DNA of 64,000 nucleotides from Silicimonas algicola (GTDB taxonomy: Bacteria; Pseudomonadota; Alphaproteobacteria; Rhodobacterales; Rhodobacteraceae): positions 62,001-126,000 of the forward strand of contig NZ_QGGV01000007.1 of the NCBI RefSeq assembly GCF_003148765.1, read 5' to 3'. The notes under the pieces were generated by a model. That model did no database searches, was not told the origin of the DNA, and saw nothing but the letters and a program-made list of their open reading frames with translations. This document shows positions 17,851 to 25,761 of this stretch, piece by piece. The number at the start of each line of letters is the position of its first letter. Within the stretch, counting starts at the first letter, position 1. Both the position numbers and the translations under genes were made by a program.

Positions 17851-19242
17851 TCAGGCGTGCGCCGCCGCCAGCGCCCTGATCCGCTCCGCCAGGTCCGGCC
17901 CCGGAAGGCTCGACCGCCGCGTCCCCAGATCGACATGCACGAGCAACTGCTCGCAGGTCGCAAGGACCGAGCCGTCAGCCTCGCGCTCCATCTCGTGGAA
18001 CAGCCTCAGCTTCTTGCCCTCCGCCCCCATCACGCGCGTCGCGACCCGGATCCGCTCGCCGGCGCGCGTCTCCATCAGGTATGAAATCCGCGTCTCGACG
18101 GTGAAGAACGACTGCCCCGACGCGACATAGTCCGGCCCCGCGCCCAGATGCGCCATCACCGCGTCGGCGGCGTCTGAGAAGACCTGGCCATAGCGGCTTT
18201 CGTTCATGTGGCCGTTGTAGTCGGTCCAGTCCGACGGCACGACGCGCCGCACCGTCTCCAGCGGGACACCCTCGCCCGGCGCATCGAGCGTCGCGTCATG
18301 CTCCAGCAGAACCCGCCCCGCCCCGCTGCCCTCGCGCTTCAACGCGCGCAGGATGGCGACGAGGTTCTTGTCCCGCAGCCGTTCCAACTCGCGGATCGAC
18401 AGCGCGCCCGACTGCGCGTCCGACTGCGCGCCGATCTCCGCCGCGAAGTCGTCCGTCATCTCGGGCACGTCCATCAGCTTCGTCCAGGGCCAGGCGAGAC
18501 ACGGCCCGAACTGCGCCACGAAATGCGCCATGCCGCCCTCGCCGCCCGCGATGCGATAAGTCTCGAACAGCCCCATCTGGGCCCATCTCAGGCCGAACCC
18601 CATGCGGATCGCCTCGTCGATCTCCCCGGTCGTGGCGATGCCGTCCTTCACCAGCCACAGCGCCTCGCGCCACACCGCCTCCAGAAGGCGGTCGGCGATA
18701 TGCGCGTCGATCTCGGCGCGGATCACGAGCGGATACATCCCGATCCCGCGCAGCACCTCGCAGGCCCGGGCGATCACTCCCGCGTCCGCCCCCTCGCCAC
18801 CCACGATCTCGACCAGCGGCAGCAGGTAGACCGGGTTGAACGGATGCGCGACGAAAACGCTCGCGTCCGTCGCCATCCCCTCGCGCAGCTCCGAGGGCTT
18901 GAACCCGCTCGTGGACGACCCGATCGGAGCCTCCGCATTCGCCGCTTCGATCTCGGCCAGAACGCGGTGCTTCAGATCCAGCCGCTCGGGCACGCTCTCC
19001 TGCACCCAATCGGCCCCTGTCACCGCCTCGGCCACCGAAGACGCGAAGCTCAGCCGCCCCTCCTTCGGCAACGAGCGCTCGTAGAGCATCGGCAGGGCCG
19101 CCCGCGCGTTCGCCAGCACGGCGTCCAGCTTCCGCTCCGCCTCGGGGTCGGGGTCGAAGACCGCCACGTCCCACCCGTTCAACAGGAAGCGCGCCACCCA
19201 GCCCCCGCCGATCACGCCGCCCCCGATCACCGCCGCCCGCAT
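17851..19242 (-). CDS. lcdH: L-carnitine dehydrogenase / betainyl-CoA thioesterase fusion
   Basis: This bifunctional protein has 463 residues. Residues 1 to about 310 are a 3-hydroxyacyl-CoA-dehydrogenase-type enzyme (AVIGGGVIGGGWVARFLLNG, then VFVAHPFNPVYLLPLVEIVG) that fits L-carnitine 3-dehydrogenase. Residues from about 325 are a hot-dog thioesterase (SDWTDYNGHMNESRYGQVF). Fusion of these two activities, carnitine to 3-dehydrocarnitine and betainyl-CoA to betaine, is known in alphaproteobacteria. The ATG at 19242 has AAGGGG six bases upstream; ATGs at 19257 and 19278 are alternatives. The intervening dehydrocarnitine-cleavage enzyme is not in the window. Its product, betaine, would feed the gbc/sox genes at 1-7.8 kb. 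Confidence 0.88.
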   Translation of the reverse strand: MRAAVIGGGVIGGGWVARFLLNGWDVAVFDPDPEAERKLDAVLANARAALPMLYERSLPKEGRLSFASSVAEAVTGADWVQESVPERLDLKHRVLAEIEAANAEAPIGSSTSGFKPSELREGMATDASVFVAHPFNPVYLLPLVEIVGGEGADAGVIARACEVLRGIGMYPLVIRAEIDAHIADRLLEAVWREALWLVKDGIATTGEIDEAIRMGFGLRWAQMGLFETYRIAGGEGGMAHFVAQFGPCLAWPWTKLMDVPEMTDDFAAEIGAQSDAQSGALSIRELERLRDKNLVAILRALKREGSGAGRVLLEHDATLDAPGEGVPLETVRRVVPSDWTDYNGHMNESRYGQVFSDAADAVMAHLGAGPDYVASGQSFFTVETRISYLMETRAGERIRVATRVMGAEGKKLRLFHEMEREADGSVLATCEQLLVHVDLGTRRSSLPGPDLAERIRALAAAHA

Positions 19243-19252
19243 CGCCTGCCCC

Positions 19253-19273
19253 TTCATCTTGCCTGAAATACGC
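19253..19273 (+). repeat. intergenic repeat, copy 1
   Basis: The 20-base core TCATCTTGCCTGAAATACGC occupies 19254-19273. It matches the copy at 55317 at all but one core position and is related to four others in the window. This copy sits upstream of a minus-strand gene, reading on the plus strand like all the others, and has no obvious hairpin attached. Confidence 0.7.
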
Positions 19274-19300
19274 ATCATCCGACCGCGCCGCCGGACGCCG

Positions 19301-19927
19301 TCACCCGAGGCCGCGCACCACGTCCGCCACGGCCCGCCCCAAAGCGTCGTGAGACGCGGCCGACCAGTGGATGCCGTCCGCTTCGTCCGTCTCGATCACC
19401 GATCCGGCGTCGAACACCTCGGCCCCCTCGCGCGCTGCGAAGCGCGCCATCTCGGCGGCCAGCCCCCGGCCGCGCGTCTCGGCGCCCCGGAACATCTCGC
19501 GGAAGTCTCCCCGCTCCTTCACGGGCGGCGGCGTCACCACCAGCACCCGGCCCACCCAGCCGGTCAGCATCGCGGCACGCACCAGCCGGGCCGCCCCCAT
19601 CGCCACGTCCTGCGCCGTCAACCCGAAGCGGTGCTTCTGGTCATTGGTCCCAAGGCAGATCGCCAGAAGGTCGATCGGCCGATGCGATCCCAGGATCGCC
19701 GGCAGCACCGTCAGCCCGTTCAGGTGAGCGCCCTCCACCGGGTCGTCGTGGACGGTCGTCCGGCCCGGCAGCCCTTCGACGATCACCTCCCAGCCATCGC
19801 CCAACTCGCCCGCCATGACGTCGCCCCAGCGCACGCCCTCCTGGTGGATCGGATCCTCGTCGAGCGTCCGCATCGGCCCGGTGCCGAAGCTGTTCGAATC
19901 GCCATAGACCAGCAGCCGCCGCGTCAC
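19301..19927 (-). CDS. SGNH/GDSL-family hydrolase
   Basis: This 208-residue lipase/esterase-like hydrolase has the SGNH blocks: block I YGDSNSFG with the nucleophile Ser, block III GTNDQKH with the Asn, and block V D-x-x-H as DGIHWS near residue 190. No signal peptide is visible, so it should be cytoplasmic. It overlaps the PaaK-like gene's stop by four bases (ATGA), so the two are translated together. An acyl-ester or thioester hydrolase role on the product of the neighbouring ligases is a reasonable guess; the substrate is unknown. Confidence 0.87.
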   Translation of the reverse strand: MTRRLLVYGDSNSFGTGPMRTLDEDPIHQEGVRWGDVMAGELGDGWEVIVEGLPGRTTVHDDPVEGAHLNGLTVLPAILGSHRPIDLLAICLGTNDQKHRFGLTAQDVAMGAARLVRAAMLTGWVGRVLVVTPPPVKERGDFREMFRGAETRGRGLAAEMARFAAREGAEVFDAGSVIETDEADGIHWSAASHDALGRAVADVVRGLG

Positions 19928-21144
19928 TCGTAGGTCCTCGTGTCCTCGATGACGACGCCGTCGCGGGGCAGGCCGCCGGGGGCCACGACCTCGACCTCGC
20001 CCGACAGCTTCAACACCTCCCTGACGCTCGCCGCGACCGCGGCGGCGTCGACGCCCTCGCCCTCGACCCGGACCCTCAGCGTGTCCGCCTCGTCGGCCCG
20101 TCCCGCGACGACGCGCGCGCGCGCGACCTCCGGATGGCGCGCCACCAGCGCCGCCACCTGCTCGGGACGCACGAACATGCCCTTGATCTTCGTCGTCTGG
20201 TCGGCGCGTCCCATCCAGCCCTTGATGCGCATGTTGGTCCGTCCGCAGGGGCTGACCCCCGGCAACACGGCCGACAGATCGCCCGTCGCGAAGCGGATCA
20301 GCGGATAGTCGGGATTGAAGCTCGTCACCACGACTTCGCCCACCTCGCCGTCCGGCACCGGATCGCCCGTGCCCGGCGTCACGATCTCGACGATCACGCC
20401 CTCGTCGACGATCATCCCCTCCATCGCCTCGCTCTCATAAGCGACAAGCCCAAGGTCGGCGGTTGCGTAGCATTGGGTGCAGGCGATGCCGCGGTCGGCG
20501 TACCACTGGCGCAGCGACGGAAACAGCGCCCCGCCCGACACGCCCGCGCGGCGGATGCCAAGCGTCACGCCCATCTCGTCGGCCTTTTCCAGGATCACCT
20601 TCAGATAGTCCGGCGTCCCGGCATAGACGGTCGCCCCCAGCGCCGCTGCGGCCTGCACCTGCAACTCGGTCTGCCCGGTGCCCGCCGCGATGACGGTCGC
20701 CCCCACGGCCTCGGCCGCGCTTTCGAACATGTGACCCGCCGGCGTCAGGTGATACCCGAAGCAGTTCTGGACGATATCGCCCCGCCCGACGCCCGAGGCG
20801 TGAAGAAACCGCCCCAGCCGCCACCAGTCGCCGCCGCGCCGTCCCGGTTCGTGGATCGGCCCCGGCGACTGGAAGACATGGTCGAAGTCGCTCGCCGCCC
20901 GCGTCGTCAGCCCGCCGAAGGGCGGCTCCTTGGCCTGAAGACGCATGAGGTCCGACTTTCGGAGGACCGGCAGCGCGGCCAGCGCCTCGCGCGTCGTCAC
21001 CCCGGCCGCCGCGATACCACCCAGCGTCTCCCGGTAGCCGTCGAGAAGTGCTGCGCGTGCGACGGCCTCGGGCAGGTCCCGTCTCAGGTCGTTGGCGCGG
21101 GCCTCGGGCGAGCGGATTTCCCGCGCGTCATAGGGGTCTCTCAT
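19924..21144 (-). CDS. PaaK-like adenylate-forming protein with altered P-loop
   Basis: This 406-residue member of the phenylacetate-CoA ligase family keeps the family fold markers (LPVLRKSDLMRLQ, GVSGGALFPSLRQWYADRG, YPLIRFATGDLSA, GWMGRADQTTKIKGMFVRPEQ). Where PaaK has the ATP-gripping SSGTTG loop, this protein reads VFQSPGPIHEPGRRGGDWWR, so adenylation may be altered or lost. It is the penultimate gene of the leftward LIV-type ABC/acyl-CoA ligase set and overlaps the small gene before it by 17 bases and the hydrolase after it by 4. Whether it is an active CoA ligase is uncertain. Confidence 0.8.
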   Translation of the reverse strand: MRDPYDAREIRSPEARANDLRRDLPEAVARAALLDGYRETLGGIAAAGVTTREALAALPVLRKSDLMRLQAKEPPFGGLTTRAASDFDHVFQSPGPIHEPGRRGGDWWRLGRFLHASGVGRGDIVQNCFGYHLTPAGHMFESAAEAVGATVIAAGTGQTELQVQAAAALGATVYAGTPDYLKVILEKADEMGVTLGIRRAGVSGGALFPSLRQWYADRGIACTQCYATADLGLVAYESEAMEGMIVDEGVIVEIVTPGTGDPVPDGEVGEVVVTSFNPDYPLIRFATGDLSAVLPGVSPCGRTNMRIKGWMGRADQTTKIKGMFVRPEQVAALVARHPEVARARVVAGRADEADTLRVRVEGEGVDAAAVAASVREVLKLSGEVEVVAPGGLPRDGVVIEDTRTYE

Positions 21145-21391
21145 CGGCTGGCGTCTCCGGGTCGCGGTCGTAGAGATACAGCGTCACCATGCCGTCCAGC
21201 CGCTCGGCCCACAAGACCGCGTCACGCACCGACAATCCGTCGCGTTCGGCATAGTCGATCTCGACCCCCAGCTTCGAGTGGATGACGTCGGCGTCCTCGG
21301 CCACGTTGTCCTTCGTCGCGGCCTGCACCACGGCAAGGACGTTGCTCCAGCGATAGGGCCTCTCGCGCAGATCGAGGACGTTCACCAGCAT
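21128..21391 (-). CDS. small hypothetical protein in ABC-ligase cluster
   Basis: This 87-residue soluble, acidic protein (LVNVLDLRERPYRWSNVLAVV, VIHSKLGVEIDYAERDGLSV) is not one I recognise. The ATG at 21391 has GGAAGG about nine bases upstream. Its end overlaps the start of the PaaK-like gene by 17 bases, which argues that it is a real, co-translated gene. A role linked to the ligase is possible but nothing in the sequence shows it. Confidence 0.65.
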   Translation of the reverse strand: MLVNVLDLRERPYRWSNVLAVVQAATKDNVAEDADVIHSKLGVEIDYAERDGLSVRDAVLWAERLDGMVTLYLYDRDPETPADERPL

Positions 21392-21556
21392 CAATCACCT
21401 TCCCAGCATCCAATTCGATAGACCGGGCCGGTCGAAGTCGCTTCAACCCGGACGGGACCTGCCAGCGAAGCCTTGGGCGCACGAAAACGGGATGGGCGCC
21501 AAAGGGCGCCAGGCTGCCCCCGCGCCCCTTTTGACCAGCAGGTGACCAGGGGGAAA

Positions 21557-21572
21557 TACGACCTTGGTCGTA
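21557..21572 (-). terminator. stem-loop just after livF-like gene
   Basis: A perfect 7-base-pair stem (TACGACC with GGTCGTA) with a 2-base loop begins five bases after the livF-like stop and is followed on the minus strand by TTTCCCC. It is a weak terminator candidate inside a 185-base gap, which may let part of transcription continue into the PaaK-like genes. Confidence 0.5.
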
Positions 21573-21576
21573 GAGG

Positions 21577-22401
21577 TCAGCTCAACCAGCGCTTGCGGCG
21601 ACGGTAGGACCTGACCTCGCGATAGGATTTGCGTCCCTCGTCCGACATGCCGAGGTAGAATTCCTTGACGTCGGGGTTCTCGCGCAGCGCCGCCGCCGGT
21701 CCGTCCATCACGACGCGCCCCGACTCGAGGATATAGCCGTAATGCGCGAACCGCAGGGCCACGTTGGTGTTCTGCTCGGCCAGAAGGAAGCTCACGCCCT
21801 CGTTCTCGTTCAGGCTCTTCACGATCCCGAAGATCTCCTCGACCAGTTGCGGCGCGAGGCCCATCGACGGCTCGTCTAGCAGGATCGTCTCGGGCCGCGA
21901 CATGAGCGCGCGGCCGATGGCGCACATCTGCTGCTCGCCGCCCGACGTATAGCCCGCCTGGCTTTTCCGGCGTTCCTTCAGGCGAGGGAAATAGGCATAG
22001 ACCATCTCGAGGTCCTCGGCGATCTTGGCCCCGCTCTCGCGCCGCGTGTAGGCGCCGGTCAGAAGGTTCTCCTCTACCGTCAGATGCTCGAAGCAGTGCC
22101 GCCCCTCCATCACCTGGATGACGCCCCGCTTGACCAGCGCCGAGGGGTCGAGATCCTGCACCCGCTCGCCGCGATAGAGGATCGAGCCCTTCGTCACCTC
22201 GCCCCGCTCGGACTTGAGCAGGTTCGAGATCGCCTTCAGCGTCGTCGTCTTGCCCGCGCCGTTGCCGCCCAGAAGCGCCGTGATTCCGCCGTCCGGCACC
22301 TTCAGGCTGACGCCCTTCAGCACCAGGATGACGTGGTTGTAGATCACCTCGATGTTGTTCACCTCGAGAAGAGGCGTGGCGGTCTTTCCGGCGTCGAGCA
22401 T
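21577..22401 (-). CDS. LIV-type ABC transporter ATPase, LivF-like
   Basis: This 274-residue ATPase of a branched-chain amino acid (HAAT) type importer has Walker A GGNGAGKTT, signature TSGGEQQ, Walker B TILLDEPSMGLAP and switch His in a degenerate LLAEQN loop typical of LivF. I start it at the ATG at 22401, which has GGGAG six bases upstream, rather than 22416. It is encoded after the binding protein, with a hairpin between. In this setting, with two ligases, the cargo is probably a carboxylic acid rather than leucine or valine. Confidence 0.87.
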   Translation of the reverse strand: MLDAGKTATPLLEVNNIEVIYNHVILVLKGVSLKVPDGGITALLGGNGAGKTTTLKAISNLLKSERGEVTKGSILYRGERVQDLDPSALVKRGVIQVMEGRHCFEHLTVEENLLTGAYTRRESGAKIAEDLEMVYAYFPRLKERRKSQAGYTSGGEQQMCAIGRALMSRPETILLDEPSMGLAPQLVEEIFGIVKSLNENEGVSFLLAEQNTNVALRFAHYGYILESGRVVMDGPAAALRENPDVKEFYLGMSDEGRKSYREVRSYRRRKRWLS

Positions 22402-22445
22402 GTTTCTCTCCCTCATCCCGCCCCCGGACTCCCCGGGGACGGTAG

Positions 22446-22463
22446 GGCGGGGTTCACCCCACC
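22446..22463 (-). other. stem-loop between binding-protein gene and livF-like gene
   Basis: On the minus strand the sequence folds as GGTGGGG-TGAA-CCCCGCC, with a G-U pair that is only stable on that strand. It starts 13 bases after the binding-protein stop. A second smaller stem (CCCCGG with CCGGGG) follows. It is like the hairpins after the other four binding-protein genes here. Confidence 0.55.
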
Positions 22464-22476
22464 TTCGGTCACGCCG

Positions 22477-23757
22477 CTAGTTGCAGCGCTCGGTGATGCC
22501 CGCCTCGGCGGCATAGGCCGCGCTGTCCTCGGCGATCAGCGCGTCGATCACCTCGGAATCCGACTGGATGTAGTCGGTCAGCACGTTCCACTTCTTCGCC
22601 GCCGCGTCCCACTGCTGGACGATGGCCATGCCCTGCCCGCCGTGGTTCTCGCACGACGCCTCGACCGCGGGGCCGAAGTTCGGGATGCCAAGCTCGGTCA
22701 GCCGGTCCTGGGTGATGACAAGCTGCTCCATCCCGTCGCGCAACTGCGCCGGCGTGATGGCCGTGGCACCGGACAGCTCCTGCGCCTTCCGGATCGCTTC
22801 CGCGATGATCATGGCGTTGTACATGCCCCGGTTGTAGAGAACCGTGCCCGCCTGGTCGCCCGCGCCAGCCGCAAGACCCTTGTCGTAGAGATAGGTCTTC
22901 AGCTCGTCGTAGATCGGGAAATCCATGCCCGGCATGTGCATGTTCAGCGACTTGTAGCCGTCGGCGCCGTCACCCACGGGGATCACGTCGTTCTCGGACC
23001 CGGACCACCACACGCCGATGAAGTTCTCCATCGGGAAGCGGATGTTGGCGGCTTCCTGGATGGCGACCTGGTTCATCACGCCCCAGCCCCACATCAGCAC
23101 ATAGTCGGGACGCTGCTGCCGGATCTGAAGCCACTGCGACTTCTGCTCCTGCCCCGGATGGTCGACGGGGATCTCCATGAATTCGAAGCCGTGCTTCTTC
23201 GACAGCTCCTGAAGCGTCCGGATCGGCTCCTTGCCGTAGGCCGAGTTGTGATAGACCAGCGCGATCTTCTTGCCCTCGAGGCTGCCGCCGTTGATGTCGA
23301 GCAGGTGCTTCACCGCGATGGACGCCCCATCCCAGTAGTTGGCCGGGTAGTTGAAGATCCACTCGAAGACCTTGCCGTTCTTGGCCGAAGTCCGGCCATA
23401 GCCCATCGAATGCACCGGGATCCCGTCGGCGCTGGCCTTCGGGATGATCTGGTAGGTGATGCCGGTCGACAGCGGCGCATAGACCAGCGCGCCCTCGCCC
23501 TTCGTCGACTCGTAGCACTCGACGCCCTTCTCGGTGTTGTAGCCGGTCTCGCACTCGACCACCCGGATCGGCTCGCCGCCGATGCCGCCGTCCTTCTCGT
23601 TCAGAAGCTTGAAGTAGTCCTGGTAGCCGTCCGCGAAGGGAATGCCGTTCGCGGCATAGGGTCCGGTGCGATAGCTCAGGGACGGGATCACCAGCTCGGC
23701 CAGAGCCGGCGCCGCCGCCATGACCGCCACCACGGTCGCCGTCAGAAGTCGTCTCAT
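22477..23757 (-). CDS. LIV-type ABC substrate-binding protein
   Basis: This is a 426-residue periplasmic binding protein with a signal peptide of about 20 residues (MRRLLTATVVAVMAAAPALA). The mature part has the two-lobed Periplas_BP_6 features of the HAAT family (GPYAANGIPFADGYQDYFKL, GIGGEPIRVVECETGYNTEK, VALVYHNSAYGKEP-like). The ligand is not evident. It is co-transcribed with LivM, LivH, LivG and LivF-like genes and lies 49 bases after livM. Related operons with AMP-forming ligases import aromatic or aliphatic acids, which is the likely class here. Confidence 0.88.
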   Translation of the reverse strand: MRRLLTATVVAVMAAAPALAELVIPSLSYRTGPYAANGIPFADGYQDYFKLLNEKDGGIGGEPIRVVECETGYNTEKGVECYESTKGEGALVYAPLSTGITYQIIPKASADGIPVHSMGYGRTSAKNGKVFEWIFNYPANYWDGASIAVKHLLDINGGSLEGKKIALVYHNSAYGKEPIRTLQELSKKHGFEFMEIPVDHPGQEQKSQWLQIRQQRPDYVLMWGWGVMNQVAIQEAANIRFPMENFIGVWWSGSENDVIPVGDGADGYKSLNMHMPGMDFPIYDELKTYLYDKGLAAGAGDQAGTVLYNRGMYNAMIIAEAIRKAQELSGATAITPAQLRDGMEQLVITQDRLTELGIPNFGPAVEASCENHGGQGMAIVQQWDAAAKKWNVLTDYIQSDSEVIDALIAEDSAAYAAEAGITERCN

Positions 23758-23806
23758 CGGTAGTCTCCTCCCATTGGTTCTTGTCCGATGTCGTGGATGC
23801 CCCGCC

Positions 23807-24883
23807 CTAGTGCGGAAAGGGCCAGAGTCTCAATTTCTCCTTCAGAAGCCGCCAGAGCTGCGCCAGCCCGTGCGGCTCGAAGATCAGGAACGCCATGATG
23901 AGCGCCCCGACGATCACGAGGTTGAAATGCGCCACAAGGTCCGTGGGCCATCCCAGCCAGTCCGAGCCGATCACCTTCAGCACCACCGGCAGAACGACGA
24001 GGAACGCCGCCCCCGCGAAGGCTCCGAAGATCGAGCCCAGGCCCCCGATGATGATCATGAAAAGGACCAGGAACGACTTCTGGATGCCGAACACCTCGCC
24101 CACCTCGACCGCGCCCAGGTAGACCGAGAAGAACAGCGCCCCCGCGACCCCGATGTAGAAGGACGACACCGCGAAGGCCGTCAGCTTGGCCTTCAGCGGA
24201 TTGACCCCGATGATCTCGGCCGCGATGTCCATGTCGCGGATCGCCATCCAGCGCCGCCCCACAGATCCCCGCGTCAGGTTTCGCGCCATCAGCGCCAGGA
24301 CAATCGTGAACACGAGGCAGATCATGTAGGTCGCCCAGGCGTCGGTCGAGGGGCCTGTGACCGCCACGCCGAGGACGGTGCGTTCGGGCGCGCTGATCTG
24401 GCCCGAGGCCGAATAGTTGTAGAACCACGGCACCTTGTTGAAGAGCCAGACCAGGAAGAACTGCGCCGCCAGCGTCGCCACCGCGAGGTAGAACCCCTTG
24501 ATCCGCAGCGACGGCAACCCGAACAGCACGCCCACGGCGGCCGTGACGAGGCCCGCGAGCAGGATGTGGATGACGATGCTGACGTCCGGGAAAGACGTCA
24601 TCAGCTTGTAGCAGGCATAGGCGCCCACCGCCATGAAGCCCCCGGTCCCGAGGCTGACCTGCCCGCAGTAGCCCGTCAGGATGTTCAGCCCGATGGCCGC
24701 GATGGCGTAGATCAGGAAGGGCACCAGGATGGCGTTCGCCATGTAGTCGGTGATGAAGAAAGGCACGACCAGCACCGCGACGGCGAGGATGACGAAGTAA
24801 CCCCAGCGGTCCAGCTTGATCGGAAAGGTCTGCGCGTCCGCCGCGTAGGTCGTCTTGAAGTCGCCCGCCTCGCGATAGATCAC
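23807..24883 (-). CDS. LIV-type ABC permease, LivM-like
   Basis: This 358-residue membrane permease has eight or more hydrophobic segments and the conserved LivM landmarks GYCGQVSLGTGGFMAVGAYA and GLGSIFGAFAGAAFLVVLPV. It lies 28 bases after the secreted small protein gene at 24912. It forms the transmembrane pore with the LivH-like subunit encoded upstream; the two permease genes are unusually separated by three small genes. Confidence 0.9.
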   Translation of the reverse strand: MIYREAGDFKTTYAADAQTFPIKLDRWGYFVILAVAVLVVPFFITDYMANAILVPFLIYAIAAIGLNILTGYCGQVSLGTGGFMAVGAYACYKLMTSFPDVSIVIHILLAGLVTAAVGVLFGLPSLRIKGFYLAVATLAAQFFLVWLFNKVPWFYNYSASGQISAPERTVLGVAVTGPSTDAWATYMICLVFTIVLALMARNLTRGSVGRRWMAIRDMDIAAEIIGVNPLKAKLTAFAVSSFYIGVAGALFFSVYLGAVEVGEVFGIQKSFLVLFMIIIGGLGSIFGAFAGAAFLVVLPVVLKVIGSDWLGWPTDLVAHFNLVIVGALIMAFLIFEPHGLAQLWRLLKEKLRLWPFPH

Positions 24884-24911
24884 GGCTGCCCTCCCCGTCC
24901 CGTCGTCCGCC

Positions 24912-25256
24912 TCATTTCGCCGCCTCCAGGATGCCCGACAGCTCGCAGCTCATGCCGTGGTAGAAGGTGCAGCCCGGCCCCTCCATCATCTCGATGCGTC
25001 CGTCGTCGCCGCGCGTCAGGCTGAGGACGCAGGGCGCCTCGGGCACCGATCCCAGGATCTCCCACCGCCCCACCGCGACTTCCGTCACCCCGCCCTCAAG
25101 GTAGCCGAGGCAGGCGCCGGACGAGACCTCGGCCACGGCCTTGCCCTCCGTCACCGACAGCGTCAGCTCGTTGAAGACGCCCCGGAACGCGCCGTCCAGC
25201 GGCTCCGCCCCGGCCGGCGACACGAGGAAGACAAGGACAAGCGCCAGTCGCGTCAT
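24912..25256 (-). CDS. small exported protein of unknown function
   Basis: This 114-residue protein starts with a signal peptide (MTRLALVLVFLVSPAGA), after which the mature part contains four cysteines (SGACLGYLEG, APCVLSL, PGCTFYHGMSC), suggesting one or two periplasmic disulfides. The start overlaps the stop of the preceding small gene as ATGA, a sign of coupled translation. I do not recognise the family. Its place between the two permease genes and its predicted export make an accessory role next to the binding protein plausible. Confidence 0.68.
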   Translation of the reverse strand: MTRLALVLVFLVSPAGAEPLDGAFRGVFNELTLSVTEGKAVAEVSSGACLGYLEGGVTEVAVGRWEILGSVPEAPCVLSLTRGDDGRIEMMEGPGCTFYHGMSCELSGILEAAK

Positions 25257-25501
25257 GTCGGGTCCTCCGCGTTCACCGGCCCCGCGCCCGTCACCTCCGC
25301 CCGCTTCTGCGGCGGCGCATAGCCGGTCGCCTCGGCGTGCCGGACAAGCTGGAGATAGGCCCAGATCCCCACGGCCGCGCCCGCGAAGGCCAGAAGCGAG
25401 GCCACGACCGCGCTGCCGCCCCCGCCGGTCATGGCGAGATAACCGAAGGCCCAGAAGCCGGACCAGGCGACGACGTTCAGGATGGCAATCAGCTTGGTCA
25501 T
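25253..25501 (-). CDS. small two-helix membrane protein
   Basis: This 82-residue protein has two predicted membrane helices (LIAILNVVAWSGFWAFGYLA and VVASLLAFAGAAVGIWAYLQ) joined by a glycine turn, and a polar C-terminal tail. It has four-base ATGA overlaps with the genes on both sides, so it belongs to the transporter operon. The family is unknown to me. It may be a small subunit of the transporter, though no evidence beyond position supports this. Confidence 0.65.
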   Translation of the reverse strand: MTKLIAILNVVAWSGFWAFGYLAMTGGGGSAVVASLLAFAGAAVGIWAYLQLVRHAEATGYAPPQKRAEVTGAGPVNAEDPT

Positions 25502-25761
25502 TTCCCGTACCGCCTTTCGTCCGCAATTACCGACAGCCAGTGTACCGCCGCGGCCCAGCCCAGCAGGATCGACGGCTGGTAAAACGCGTTGAAGAGCGCG
25601 ACTAGCAGGTATCCAAGCCCACCACCCCCATAGTCCTCACTGCGCATGAAGGTCGCGTACGTGTAGAAGGCGTTCAGGATCGAGCCGACAAGGAACGCGC
25701 CGGCGACTATCAGCAGGACCAGCGGCGCCCGGTGGAGCATCCTCATGGTGAAATCGTCCAT
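25498..25761 (-). CDS. small two-to-three-helix membrane protein
   Basis: This 87-residue membrane protein (LHRAPLVLLIVAGAFLVGSI, then YLLVALFNAFYQPSILLGWA) starts at an ATG that shares one base with the LivH-like stop (TGATG). The downstream small gene overlaps its end by four bases. The aromatic-rich linker FYTYATFMRSEDYGGGGLG lies between helices. I do not recognise the family. Translational coupling to the permease argues for a transporter-associated protein. Confidence 0.65.
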   Translation of the reverse strand: MDDFTMRMLHRAPLVLLIVAGAFLVGSILNAFYTYATFMRSEDYGGGGLGYLLVALFNAFYQPSILLGWAAAVHWLSVIADERRYGK

